Shown here piece after piece: positions 25,179 to 33,399 of a stretch of 33,399 bases of DNA. The notes under the pieces were generated by a model. It was not told the DNA's origin. It made no database searches and saw only the letters and a list, made by a program, of their open reading frames with translations. Position 1 is the stretch's first letter, and every line of letters begins with the position of its first letter. The translations under genes were made by a program, and so were the position numbers. Source of the DNA: Planctomycetota bacterium (GTDB lineage: Bacteria; Planctomycetota; Planctomycetia; Gemmatales; Gemmataceae); NCBI GenBank assembly GCA_009920765.1, contig RFZJ01000047.1, positions 1 to 33,399 on the forward strand, given 5' to 3'.

Positions 25179-26164
25179 AAGTACTTGTAACAGGGGGTGG
25201 TGGCTTTCTTGGCTCTGCAATTTGCTCGATGTTGGTTTTAAGAGGCGATACGGTTCATAGTATCTCCCGTAATCCCCACGCGGCTTTGAATGCAATTGGT
25301 GTTACCCAGTTTCAGGGTGATTTGGCAGATAAAAGTGCGATCCATCTGGCTGCCCAAGGTTGCGATGCAATCATTCATACTGCGGCTAAGGCCGGTATTT
25401 GGGGTGATTACAATAGTTATTATCAAACCAATGTTGAGGGCACCAAAAACATTATTGAGGTTTGTAAAACCCGTGGTATTTCAAGATTGGTTTACACCAG
25501 TTCGCCAAGTGTGGTTTTTAATAATGGAGATATGGAAGGTGCTGATGAATCGATGCCCTATCCAGAAAGTTATCTCACTGCATACCCGAAAACCAAAGCC
25601 CTTGCGGAGCAAATGGTTTTGAATGCGAATGATGATAAGCTTGCGACGGTGGCGTTAAGGCCGCATTTAATATGGGGTCCTGGCGATAATCATCTTGTTC
25701 CCAGAATTCTGGCCCGTGCCAAAGAGGGCAGACTTAGGAAAATTGGCAATCGCATTGTCATGGTTGATTCTGTCTTCATTGATAATGCTGCAAACGCCCA
25801 TCTTTTGGCGCTGGATCGATTATCCTTTAGCTCTTCTTGTTCAGGCAAGGCTTACTTTATTTCCAATGGTGAACCTTGGAAGCTTTGGGATTTGGTCAAT
25901 GAAATAATCCGTGCGGGCAATGGCAAGGCGGTGGATAAAAGTGTTCCTGTTTCGCTGGCTTACACCATGGGTTGGTTTTTTGAAATGACTTACCGTCTTT
26001 TTCGAATACAAAAAGAACCACCTATGACGAGGTTTCTTGCCAAGGAGCTATCCACCTCGCATTGGTTTGATATTTCGAATGCAAGAAAAGATCTCGGATA
26101 CGAGCCCAAAGTTTCAATCAAAGAAGGATTAAGCCGTTTAAAGGCCGCCTTGGAAATGACGTGA
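25175..26164 (+). CDS. oleD: OleD: 2-alkyl-3-oxoalkanoate reductase (extended SDR)
   Basis: OleD reduces the OleA product to the 2-alkyl-3-hydroxyalkanoate with NADPH. The 329-residue protein begins with the Rossmann motif VTGGGGFLGSAI. It has TSSPSVVF and the catalytic pair Tyr137/Lys141 in YPKTK (YxxxK), as in 3-beta-hydroxysteroid dehydrogenase-like SDRs. LRPHLIWGPGDNHLVPRIL is also typical of that family. The start lies within the ATGA overlap with oleC. It is the last gene of the seven-gene set; a convergent lipoprotein gene lies 49 bases beyond its stop. Confidence 0.92.
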   Translation: MKVLVTGGGGFLGSAICSMLVLRGDTVHSISRNPHAALNAIGVTQFQGDLADKSAIHLAAQGCDAIIHTAAKAGIWGDYNSYYQTNVEGTKNIIEVCKTRGISRLVYTSSPSVVFNNGDMEGADESMPYPESYLTAYPKTKALAEQMVLNANDDKLATVALRPHLIWGPGDNHLVPRILARAKEGRLRKIGNRIVMVDSVFIDNAANAHLLALDRLSFSSSCSGKAYFISNGEPWKLWDLVNEIIRAGNGKAVDKSVPVSLAYTMGWFFEMTYRLFRIQKEPPMTRFLAKELSTSHWFDISNARKDLGYEPKVSIKEGLSRLKAALEMT

Positions 26165-26191
26165 ACAGTATTTTTTGTAAAGCTGAGGTAT

Positions 26192-26205
26192 TCCTTGATC
26201 AAGGA
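26192..26205. repeat. 14-bp perfect palindrome between convergent genes
   Basis: TCCTTGATCAAGGA reads the same on both strands and lies in the 49-base gap between the stops of oleD and the lipoprotein gene. It could fold into a 5-bp stem, but no T-run follows on either strand. It may be chance or a protein-binding site. Confidence 0.3.
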
Positions 26206-26213
26206 GGGTTACA

Positions 26214-26648
26214 TTATTTGCCCGCTAGGGCGTTTTGGTAATCCACCAAGGCTGCTTCTATTCCAGTGCGAAGGTTTTCTGCAGCTTTATCATTGGATTT
26301 ACGGTAATCATCCAAGCGTTCGCGAATGCCATCTCTTCGTTCCTGCAGGTTTTGCAAGCGTTTATAAAGTTCAGCCTTGGCTTCTCCCGTTGCGTTTTTT
26401 CCCTGCTCTTTGATCGCCAAATATTGCTTATCTAATGCGTTTAGTTTTGCCTGGCTTTCGTTCACATAATCCACTCGGACGGAACTAAGGGCTTCTGCGG
26501 TTGAGTTTGCAGCTTCATGAATATCTTTTTTAGCTTTTTCAAAATGCTCATCGGTTCTAGCTGAGTACATTCTAAATGGCGATGCATCACAACCAATTAT
26601 GGTAAAAAGAACCCCGGCACTTAAAATTAAGAGGTTTGATCGATTCAT
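26214..26648 (-). CDS. Small coiled-coil lipoprotein
   Basis: This 144-residue product is the only gene on the - strand. It starts MNRSNLLILSAGVLF, followed by the lipobox TIIGC, so Cys20 is the likely lipidation site. A start six codons upstream is possible, but the signal peptide fits the chosen ATG. The mature part is almost wholly charged alpha helix (for example YKRLQNLQERRDGIRERLDD), suggesting a coiled coil. I do not recognise a family. It converges on oleD, with its stop 49 bases from that of oleD, and diverges from clpB. It is probably anchored to a membrane facing the periplasm; its role is unknown. Confidence 0.75.
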   Translation of the reverse strand: MNRSNLLILSAGVLFTIIGCDASPFRMYSARTDEHFEKAKKDIHEAANSTAEALSSVRVDYVNESQAKLNALDKQYLAIKEQGKNATGEAKAELYKRLQNLQERRDGIRERLDDYRKSNDKAAENLRTGIEAALVDYQNALAGK

Positions 26649-26964
26649 AGAACTTGCCTGTCCCAAAGTATCAAGATATACAGTGAACTTATTTACGAAT
26701 GGCAGGCATAAGCTTTATTCCAAATCGTTCAAGCCCATTTTTTTGGTTTGCCGGTTTTATGTTCCAAAAAAGCAAGAGTCTAAGTTCTAGGCGATTTTGT
26801 TTGTTTTAACTTCGGCTCATGGGGTTTTCTTAAAGTATTTTGGCGTATGGGTTTGTGCTTATTGTTAAAAATATTGAAGGTTGGTGTTGTATTTGTGTAC
26901 ATTGTTGTCTTGTTTTGCCAATAATGTAGATGTGGGTTAGTAAAAGGCTTAGTGGATTCTTGTA
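26649..26964. other. Divergent intergenic region between lipoprotein gene and clpB
   Basis: This 316-base AT-rich stretch must hold the promoters of both genes. I found no CIRCE inverted repeat (TTAGCACTC-N9-GAGTGCTAA) and no convincing sigma32-type or sigma70-type pair before clpB. No small gene stands out. Confidence 0.5.
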
Positions 26965-29580
26965 ATGAATATTGATAGATACACTGAAAAAGCGCAGGAA
27001 GCCTTGCAGCAAGCTTCTAAGATTGCGCAATTGAAGGGGCAACCGCAGGTCGATTTGGAGCATTTGCTTTCAAGCTTTATGGCCCAGGATCCCGGCCTGG
27101 CTTTATCTATTTTGCGTAAAGCAAACATTAATACCGATGCATTGCGTAAACGCTGTGATCAGGAAATCGATCGTCTTCCAAAGGTTTCTGGTTCCAATCA
27201 AGATGGCAATGTTTACCTTGCGGGCAGGTTGAATACGGCTCTTAAACAAGCGGAGGAAGAGGCTAAAAAGTTCAAGGATGATTTTATTTCGATCGAGCAT
27301 ATTCTTCTGGCGTTTTTGGAAGATAAAGCTTCGATAGGAAAATTGTTCAAGGAGTTTGGAATTACCCGTGATGTATTGATGAACGCACTACAAGAAGTAA
27401 GAGGAAACCAACGCGTGACCAATCAAAACCCCGAAGCCACTTACCAATCCTTGGAAAAGTATGGCCGTGATCTCACTAAAATGGCTGCTTCCAACAAACT
27501 CGACCCTGTAATAGGCCGTGATGAAGAAATTCGCAGGGTGATACAGGTTCTTTCCCGCAGGACTAAAAACAACCCTGTTCTTATTGGGGAGCCAGGTGTT
27601 GGAAAAACCGCCATCGTTGAAGGGCTTGCCCAGCGCATCGTGCGGGGTGATGTGCCTGAAGGTTTGAAAAACAAAATGATAGTTTCCCTCGATATGGGGG
27701 CATTGATTGCAGGGGCGAAATTCCGCGGTGAATTTGAAGAGCGACTCAAAGCTGTCCTGAAGGAAGTTCAGCAATCTGCAGGTGAAATCGTTCTATTTAT
27801 CGATGAACTTCATACGGTTGTTGGTGCAGGAAAAGCCGAGGGTGCCATGGATGCCGGCAACCTTTTGAAGCCCATGCTGGCCCGGGGCGAGCTTCATTGC
27901 ATAGGCGCAACAACCCTCAATGAGTACAAGCAAAACATTGAAAAAGATGCCGCGCTCGAGCGTAGGTTTCAGCCCGTGATTGTTGACCAGCCATCGGTAG
28001 AGGATACCATCAGTATTTTGCGGGGCTTAAGGGAACGCTATGAATTGCATCATGGTGTGAGAATTAAAGATGCCTCCCTGGTTGCGGCCGCTGTGCTTTC
28101 CAACCGATATATTGCAGATCGGTTCCTGCCTGACAAAGCTATCGATCTCATCGATGAAGCTGCTGCCAAGTTGCGCACAGAAATTGATAGCATGCCCTCT
28201 GAATTGGATGAAATCATGAGGCGTATCATGCAGTTAGAGATTGAGAGAGAGGCACTTAAGAAAGAAAAAGATGCTGCCTCAAAAGAGCGGCTTTTAAAAC
28301 TGGAAAAAGAACTTTCGGATTTGAAAGGGCAGTCGGGGGCCCTCAAAAGCCAATGGGATATTGAGAAAGAAGCGGTTCTAAAGCTCCGTTCCCTTAGGCA
28401 ACAAATAGACCAGACCAAACTCGATGCTGAACAGGCCGAGCGTAGTTATGATCTTAGTAAAGCTGCTGAACTCAAGTATGGCAAATTAAACGAATTAGAA
28501 CGAAAGCTTAAGGTTGAAGAAGAGGCTTTTTCTTCCAAGCAGGGAGAAAGCAAGCTGATCAAGGAAGAGGTTGATGAAGAAGATATTGCTGATGTTGTAA
28601 GTAGGTGGACTGGGGTTCCGGTCTCGAAGTTGCTTGAGGGTGAATTGCAGAAACTGTTGCATCTTCAGGAAGAATTGCATCAACGTGTTGTCGGGCAGGA
28701 TGAAGCTGTTGCTGCGGTGTCTGAGGCTGTCTTAAGGGCTCGAAGCGGCCTGAAAGACCCGAACAGGCCTGTTGGAAGTTTTATTTTTCTTGGGCCAACT
28801 GGCGTAGGCAAGACTGAACTTGCCAGAGCGCTTGCTGAATTTTTGTTCGATGATGAGCGTGCAATGATTCGCATAGATATGTCTGAATATCAGGAAAAAC
28901 ATACGGTTGCCAGGCTTCTGGGGGCGCCTCCTGGTTACATAGGGTATGAAGAGGGTGGGCAATTGACTGAATCGGTTAGGCGAAAACCTTATTGTGTGAT
29001 ACTTTTCGATGAAATCGAAAAAGCCCATCCAGATGTATTCAACATCCTATTACAGGTTTTGGATGATGGCAGATTAACCGATGGTCAAGGTCGTACGGTT
29101 AATTTCAAAAATACCATTGTGATCATGACATCAAATATAGGCAGTCATAAGATCCTTCAGTTCAAGGGGTCTTTTGTTGGGGAAATTTATGACCACATGA
29201 AAGAAGCGGTGCTTGATGAGTTGCGCAAGAATTTCAGGCCCGAGTTCCTTAACCGGGTTGATGATATGATTGTTTTTCATGCCCTTAGTGAAAAGCATCT
29301 TGAAAAAATTGTTGAAATACTTCTGGGGCGCCTACGTTCCAGATTGGATGAAAAACATATCCTGCTTGAGCTTACCGAGGCTGCACGGTTGCATTTGGTT
29401 GCAGTAGGTTATGACCCCGCTTATGGAGCGCGCCCTTTGAAGCGTACCATTCAAAAAGAAATCGAAAATCCTCTTTCACGATTGATGCTTGAAGGGAAAG
29501 CAAAAGATCATTGCAAGGTTATTGTTGATTTTGACAAGGCCAAAGGTGCGTTGAAGTTTGATACAATCAAGCAAATGTGA
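26965..29580 (+). CDS. clpB: ClpB protein disaggregase (Hsp100 AAA+ ATPase)
   Basis: At 871 residues this is a full-length ClpB, the cytoplasmic ATP-driven disaggregase that works with DnaK. The N-terminal Clp repeat domain begins with [17 protein letters not shown]. The first AAA+ domain has Walker A GEPGVGKT (Lys214) and Walker B LFIDELHT (Asp280/Glu281). The coiled-coil M domain lies at about 410-530 (many EKE/LKK heptads). The second AAA+ domain has GPTGVGKTE (Lys616) and [16 protein letters not shown]. The C-terminal part [16 protein letters not shown] is the usual one. The start matches family length, although the ribosome-binding site is weak. No heat-shock element is apparent upstream. 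Confidence 0.98.
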   Translation: MNIDRYTEKAQEALQQASKIAQLKGQPQVDLEHLLSSFMAQDPGLALSILRKANINTDALRKRCDQEIDRLPKVSGSNQDGNVYLAGRLNTALKQAEEEAKKFKDDFISIEHILLAFLEDKASIGKLFKEFGITRDVLMNALQEVRGNQRVTNQNPEATYQSLEKYGRDLTKMAASNKLDPVIGRDEEIRRVIQVLSRRTKNNPVLIGEPGVGKTAIVEGLAQRIVRGDVPEGLKNKMIVSLDMGALIAGAKFRGEFEERLKAVLKEVQQSAGEIVLFIDELHTVVGAGKAEGAMDAGNLLKPMLARGELHCIGATTLNEYKQNIEKDAALERRFQPVIVDQPSVEDTISILRGLRERYELHHGVRIKDASLVAAAVLSNRYIADRFLPDKAIDLIDEAAAKLRTEIDSMPSELDEIMRRIMQLEIEREALKKEKDAASKERLLKLEKELSDLKGQSGALKSQWDIEKEAVLKLRSLRQQIDQTKLDAEQAERSYDLSKAAELKYGKLNELERKLKVEEEAFSSKQGESKLIKEEVDEEDIADVVSRWTGVPVSKLLEGELQKLLHLQEELHQRVVGQDEAVAAVSEAVLRARSGLKDPNRPVGSFIFLGPTGVGKTELARALAEFLFDDERAMIRIDMSEYQEKHTVARLLGAPPGYIGYEEGGQLTESVRRKPYCVILFDEIEKAHPDVFNILLQVLDDGRLTDGQGRTVNFKNTIVIMTSNIGSHKILQFKGSFVGEIYDHMKEAVLDELRKNFRPEFLNRVDDMIVFHALSEKHLEKIVEILLGRLRSRLDEKHILLELTEAARLHLVAVGYDPAYGARPLKRTIQKEIENPLSRLMLEGKAKDHCKVIVDFDKAKGALKFDTIKQM

Positions 29581-29635
29581 TTGGAATATTCCCCTCTGAT
29601 TTTATCTAATATGATAGAATCAACATGGAGGAAAT

Positions 29636-31021
29636 ATGCTTGCGTTTCGCACCGATACCAGATTTGACCGAAGGATGTTTCTGGCTTTGGGAATGCCTTT
29701 GCTTTCGGGTATGTCCAATACCTGCACTGGGGATGGGTCGAAAATTCGCAAGGCAAAGTCGGTGCTTGTTGTTTTTTGTGGTGGCGGGCAGAGCCAGTTG
29801 GAAATGTGGGACCCGAAGCCCAATGCACCTGTTGAAATCCGAGGGGCTTTTAGCACTATTGCAACGAAAGTTCCTGGCTTGCGCTTTGGCGAACACCTTC
29901 CCAATGTTGCAAATGTTGCAAATAAATTCACTGTTCTTAAAAGCGTTAGCCATGATGATTTGGATCATGGGTCTGCCTGTTATCTAAGTTTGACGGGGCA
30001 TTTCCATCCACAGAAATCCGCGAATCCACCACCCAGGCCTGATGACCTTCCCACGGTGGGCTCGATTTTTCGAAGAATCAGGCCCAGCGGGCCATTTGGA
30101 TTTTCTAGTGCCCATGTCAACGGACCCTTGCTCGTACCTGAGTTAAATTCACCGGGACAAAATAGTGGTTATTTGGGGCGGGCCTATGATCCACTTGCGG
30201 TGGATGGAAGTGATCCCGAAAAATCGTTGCCTTCACTTAACCCGCGGGAAGAGTTGCCCACGGTGAGAATTCAACAAAGACAAACGCTTAAAACTGCCTT
30301 GGAAAAAGAACAGCGGAATTGGGAGTCGGTGCCTGGGTTGCTAGATCATGATTTGCGTTACAAGCAGGCTTATCAAATTTTGAGTGATCCCAAGGCTCGA
30401 AATGCGTTTGATCTTTCCCAAGAGAAGGATTCTGTCCGAGATCGCTATGGTCGAAATCGTTCTGGGCAGGCTTGTTTGCTCGCCCGCAGATTGATTGAAA
30501 GAGAAATGCCATGGGTTACGGTGTTTTGGAACCCGAATATCCGGGGGCAGGATTCTCTACCTAATGAAACTGATCAATATGGCTGGGATACCCACAACGA
30601 TATTTTTGAATCGATGAAGGATCATTTGCTGCCTCGTTTTGATCAAAGTTTTTCGGCTCTTTTGGAAGACATGGATTCACGAGGGTTGCTTGATTCGACT
30701 TTGGTGGTTTGCATGGGTGAGTTTGGCAGGGCGCCTTTGGTTGCACTGGAACCTAGATTCGCAGGGGCAACACCTGGTCGAAAACACTGGGCTGCAACGT
30801 ACTCTGTTGTTTTTGCAGGCGCTGGGGTTACCCGGGGCGGCGTAGTTGGGGCCACTGATCGCGCGGCAGCTTATCCCATTCAGGATCGGACTACCCCCCA
30901 AGATATTATTACCACCCTTTTCGATGCGCTTGGCGTTCCCCCTACCGAGCATTATCATGATCTATTGAACCGCCCAGTGGCTGTATCTACAGGGAAAACC
31001 ATTAAAAAGTTGTTTGTTTAA
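29636..31021 (+). CDS. DUF1501 family protein with Tat-type leader
   Basis: The 461-residue protein belongs to DUF1501, a sulfatase/alkaline-phosphatase-superfamily-like group greatly expanded in planctomycetes. It starts at ATG 29636 behind GGAGG (29627-29631). The N terminus has a twin-arginine-like motif, DRRMFLALGMPLLSG, suggesting Tat export. Family marks are VLVVFCGGGQSQLEMWDPKP, HDDLDHGSACYLSLTGH, the central WDTHNDIFESMKDHLLP, and VVCMGEFGRAPL followed by GRKHWAATYSVVFAGAG. The substrate is unknown; members are often next to DUF1553/DUF1549 cytochrome-type genes, but not here. It lies 55 bases after clpB, and no terminator is visible between them. Confidence 0.9.
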   Translation: MLAFRTDTRFDRRMFLALGMPLLSGMSNTCTGDGSKIRKAKSVLVVFCGGGQSQLEMWDPKPNAPVEIRGAFSTIATKVPGLRFGEHLPNVANVANKFTVLKSVSHDDLDHGSACYLSLTGHFHPQKSANPPPRPDDLPTVGSIFRRIRPSGPFGFSSAHVNGPLLVPELNSPGQNSGYLGRAYDPLAVDGSDPEKSLPSLNPREELPTVRIQQRQTLKTALEKEQRNWESVPGLLDHDLRYKQAYQILSDPKARNAFDLSQEKDSVRDRYGRNRSGQACLLARRLIEREMPWVTVFWNPNIRGQDSLPNETDQYGWDTHNDIFESMKDHLLPRFDQSFSALLEDMDSRGLLDSTLVVCMGEFGRAPLVALEPRFAGATPGRKHWAATYSVVFAGAGVTRGGVVGATDRAAAYPIQDRTTPQDIITTLFDALGVPPTEHYHDLLNRPVAVSTGKTIKKLFV

Positions 31022-31038
31022 CCAATGGTAAAAAGTTT

Positions 31039-32226
31039 ATGAACAACGATGATTTTGTAAACAATTCCAGATCCAGATCTTTAGTGCTCTGGTTTTTTGT
31101 CGTTATTATTTCAGTCCTTGCCCTTTCGCTGCCTTTTGTCCTTATTCTGGCGTTTATCTTTGGCAGGGGCATTCTTTTTAAAATTAATGAAGATGCGGAT
31201 AATGTTAAGTACGGTTCTGCCAGGCCGATTGTTGCCCGGGGTAATCTTGCTGAGGATGAAAAATCCACCATCGAGCTTTACAACCAATCCAGACAGGGCG
31301 TTGTTAACATCACAACCCTGGCTAATCGTAAGACGGGCATCAATTTGAACATTCAACAAATGCCCGAAGGCACTGGTTCAGGGTTTGTATGGGATGATGC
31401 TGGGCACATTGTCACAAATTTTCATGTGATTCAAAACGCTGATGCAGCGCAGATCACCTTTGCAGATCAATCTGTTTTTCAAGCCAGGCTCGTAGGGTAT
31501 TTCGCTGATAAGGATCTTGCAGTATTAAAAGTCGATGCCCCCAAGGTCAAACTCAAACCCCTGCCTTTGGGCCGTTCCGATGACCTTCAGGTCGGGCAGA
31601 AAGTGTATGCAATTGGAAATCCCTTTGGTCTTGATCAAACCTTGACCACGGGGATTATTAGTGCATTGGGCCGGGAGATTGATTCAGTAACCAAAAGGCC
31701 GATCAAGAATGTGATTCAATCGGATGCTGCGATTAACCCGGGTAATTCCGGTGGGCCGCTTCTCGATAGTGCGGGTCTGCTTATCGGCGTGAACACTGCA
31801 ATTTTCAGCACCTCTGGTGTGTCTGCAGGTATTGGTTTTGCAATTCCGGTGGATGAAGTAAATCGGGTTGTCCCCGAACTTATCAAGCATGGAAAAATAA
31901 CCAAGCCAGGTTTGGGAGTAACTCTAGCGCCTGATAATATGTCCAGACAATGGGTGCCTGAGGGGGTTGTGGTTTTGGATGTTCTGCCTGAAGGCGCTGC
32001 TGGGAAGGCTGGTATTCGTGGTTCCTACAGGCAAAAAACGGGTAAGATCCTCCTGGGCGATGTCATTAAATCTGTCGATGGAAAAACTATCAAGGTGCTG
32101 AAGGATCTTTATTTGGTGTTGGATGAGAAAAAGGTAGGCGAAGTAGTGAAAGTTGTGATCATCCGGGAAGAGGTTGAAATGGAGTTTGAAATCACTCTCA
32201 TGCCACTTCAATCTTTAAAACCATAA
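31039..32226 (+). CDS. HtrA/DegP-type serine protease with membrane anchor and PDZ domain
   Basis: This 395-residue S1C protease probably degrades or checks misfolded envelope proteins. Residues of about 15-45 form one long hydrophobic helix (VLWFFVVIISVLALSLPFVL), an uncleaved anchor. The trypsin-like domain has the complete triad: His129 in TNFHVIQ, Asp159 in DKDLAVLK and Ser237 in NPGNSGGPLLDSAG. It also has the YAIGNPFGLDQTLTTG segment. A single PDZ domain covers about 285-390 (GVVVLDVLPEGAAGKAGI). It begins 17 bases after the DUF1501 stop and may be co-transcribed with it. DegP/DegS-like naming is not resolved by sequence alone; one PDZ plus an anchor is DegS-like in layout. Confidence 0.93.
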   Translation: MNNDDFVNNSRSRSLVLWFFVVIISVLALSLPFVLILAFIFGRGILFKINEDADNVKYGSARPIVARGNLAEDEKSTIELYNQSRQGVVNITTLANRKTGINLNIQQMPEGTGSGFVWDDAGHIVTNFHVIQNADAAQITFADQSVFQARLVGYFADKDLAVLKVDAPKVKLKPLPLGRSDDLQVGQKVYAIGNPFGLDQTLTTGIISALGREIDSVTKRPIKNVIQSDAAINPGNSGGPLLDSAGLLIGVNTAIFSTSGVSAGIGFAIPVDEVNRVVPELIKHGKITKPGLGVTLAPDNMSRQWVPEGVVVLDVLPEGAAGKAGIRGSYRQKTGKILLGDVIKSVDGKTIKVLKDLYLVLDEKKVGEVVKVVIIREEVEMEFEITLMPLQSLKP

Positions 32227-32300
32227 TTCTATTTCTTTGTTCCCATTTCTACGCAACAATACCAAAGCTTTTATCAAGTAAAATGGTCGAGGAGGCTGGT

Positions 32301-33296
32301 ATGAATAGTGTCGTCAAGGCCGTGTTGGTGTTTGTGGTTTTTGCTGCCGCGGGTTGTGGGGGTGGTAATACCAATACCTCTGATAAAAAAGAAAAAGGCA
32401 AAGAAAAGGTTGCAGTCAAGGCGAAGGGCATCATAGGGGTTTCCGTTCTTACCCTTACGAATCCATTTTTCAAGATGATAGGCGATACGATTAAAGAGCA
32501 GGCAGAAAAAGCGGGATATGCTGTTGAGGTGGTAAGCGGGGAGTTTGATGTTGCAAAACAGCAAAGTCAGGTAAAAGATTTTTTAGTTAAAAAAGTTGTT
32601 GCGATTGTGTTATGCCCCTGTGATTCGCGCTCGATCGGTGCAGTGATCCAAGAGGCGAATAAAGCGGGTGTGCCTGTATTTACTGCAGATATCGCATGCC
32701 TAGCCCCTGATGCAAAGGTGGTTACGCATATTGCAACCGATAATTACGAGGGTGGCAAGCAAGCTGGAATCGCTACTATCGAGGCGATGGGAGAAGCTGG
32801 TGGCAAGGTTGCTGTGCTTGATTTCAGGCAGGCTGAATCATGCATCCTGCGGGTCAAGGGTTTTAAAGAAATCATCGATGCGCATAACAAGAAAAATCCC
32901 AAAGCGCAAATCATGATTGTTGCAGAACTTCCAGGGGATGGGAAGAAAGATAAAAGCCAGAGTGCGACCGAGGATGTATTACAAACCCATCCAGATCTTG
33001 CTGCAATTTTCGCAATCAATGATCCTTCAGCATTGGGGGCCCGGGCCGCACTTGAGCGTGCCAACAAGGCTGATGCTGTTAAAATAATCGGGTTTGATGG
33101 GCAACCTGATGGCAAGCAAGCGATCAAGGAAGGGAAGATTTTCGCAGACCCTGTGCAATTCCCTGATAGAATCGGACAGCAAACTGTTGCTGCAATGATT
33201 GATTATTTTGATGGCAAGACACCACCTAAAGAAATTTTGATTCCTACGGGCTTGTATAAAAAAGCTGATGCTATGAAAGACCCTGAACTTAAATAA
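32301..33296 (+). CDS. Sugar-type ABC transporter substrate-binding lipoprotein (PBP1 family)
   Basis: The 331-residue protein starts at ATG 32301, five bases after GAGGAGG (32289-32295); an ATG at 32283 lies upstream of that site and is unlikely. A lipoprotein signal with lipobox AAGC follows (VLVFVVFAAAGCGGG), then a Thr/Lys-rich linker. The mature domain has the type-1 periplasmic-binding-protein pattern of ribose and allose binding proteins: IIGVSVLTLTNPFFKMI, VVAIVLCPCDSRSIGAVIQE, HIATDNYEGGKQAGIATIE, AAIFAINDPSALGARAALE and KIIGFDGQPDGKQAIKEGKI. The ligand is probably a sugar or polyol but cannot be read from sequence. No ATPase or permease gene is in the window. The next gene begins 11 bases downstream. 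Confidence 0.92.
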   Translation: MNSVVKAVLVFVVFAAAGCGGGNTNTSDKKEKGKEKVAVKAKGIIGVSVLTLTNPFFKMIGDTIKEQAEKAGYAVEVVSGEFDVAKQQSQVKDFLVKKVVAIVLCPCDSRSIGAVIQEANKAGVPVFTADIACLAPDAKVVTHIATDNYEGGKQAGIATIEAMGEAGGKVAVLDFRQAESCILRVKGFKEIIDAHNKKNPKAQIMIVAELPGDGKKDKSQSATEDVLQTHPDLAAIFAINDPSALGARAALERANKADAVKIIGFDGQPDGKQAIKEGKIFADPVQFPDRIGQQTVAAMIDYFDGKTPPKEILIPTGLYKKADAMKDPELK

Positions 33297-33307
33297 GGAT
33301 GAAGCAA

Positions 33308-33399
33308 ATGACTAAGGTTTTGAATTTTAAGCAAGAACTTACCGCATGTTTTGGTCAACCTGTTAGTGAAAATCCAACTCAAGCCATGATCGAAGCCGC
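33308..33399 (+). CDS. Start of a probable shikimate-dehydrogenase-like protein (partial)
   Basis: ATG 33308 follows AGGATGAAG at usual spacing, and the frame runs open to the window end (30 full codons). The visible part includes QELTACFGQPVSENPTQAMI, which resembles the N-terminal substrate-binding strand of shikimate/quinate dehydrogenases (FGxPVxxxPT..M). The catalytic lysine and NADP domain lie outside the window, so the name is tentative. The 11-base gap suggests co-transcription with the binding-protein gene. Confidence 0.5.
   Translation, partial: MTKVLNFKQELTACFGQPVSENPTQAMIEA

Noticed and set aside
26649..26964. CIRCE or sigma32-type heat-shock element upstream of clpB
   Set aside because: I searched the region by eye for TTAGCACTC/GAGTGCTAA repeats and for a CTTGAA/CCCCAT pair and found no match.
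29606..29968. Three overlapping - strand and + strand frames of 100-120 codons at the start of the DUF1501 gene
   Set aside because: The DUF1501 frame has a ribosome-binding site, a Tat-like leader and family motifs. The others have none and contain many Cys/Phe/Pro residues typical of out-of-frame translation.
1..33399. tRNA or rRNA genes, CRISPR arrays, insertion sequences or integration sites
   Set aside because: No cloverleaf with TTCGA/TTCAA arm, no regularly spaced repeats and no transposase or integrase motif were seen; nearly all the sequence is explained by the listed genes.

Overview
The window looks like chromosomal DNA of a planctomycete. The evidence is gene content: a DUF58 / BatA-like / von Willebrand A membrane-protein operon, a Tat-type DUF1501 protein, a periplasmic-binding-protein lipoprotein beside a probable shikimate-dehydrogenase-like gene, and a PUFA-synthase locus followed by head-to-head hydrocarbon genes. 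Base composition is only moderate, lower than usual for Gemmata or Isosphaera, so I do not name a genus. All genes but one are on the + strand. I see no tRNA, rRNA, CRISPR array, insertion sequence or phage gene.

Region 1 (1-6427). The tail of a probable c-type cytochrome peroxidase is followed by a weak terminator. Next comes a gene set for envelope-associated vWA proteins: an unknown 156-aa protein, a DUF58 protein, a BatA-like protein with an N-terminal membrane anchor, and a second large vWA membrane protein. That last gene is broken into two overlapping reading frames near 4973-4991.

Region 2 (6428-26164) is the highlight: a probable single ~19.4 kb transcription unit of seven genes with overlaps or gaps of at most 26 bases. 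First come pfaD (enoyl reductase), a PfaA-type megasynthase (KS-AT-ACP-ACP-KR-DH) and a PfaC-type megasynthase with an internal AT (KS-CLF-AT-DH-DH). These are followed directly by oleA, oleB, oleC and oleD. The first three build a polyunsaturated acyl chain. OleA joins two acyl chains head to head into a beta-keto acid, OleD reduces it, OleC closes a beta-lactone, and OleB removes CO2 to leave a long internal alkene. The predicted product is a very-long-chain polyunsaturated hydrocarbon, by analogy with the C31:9 hentriacontanonaene of Shewanella. The 5' leader (6428-6785) holds a promoter-like pair of boxes, an 8-bp stem hairpin and a possible 19-codon ORF.

Region 3 (26165-33399) is ordinary housekeeping and accessory DNA: a small coiled-coil lipoprotein on the - strand, the disaggregase ClpB, a DUF1501 protein, a membrane-anchored HtrA-type protease, a sugar-type ABC-transporter binding lipoprotein, and the start of a gene resembling shikimate dehydrogenase.

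All assignments come from reading motifs in the translated sequence; no database search was run.
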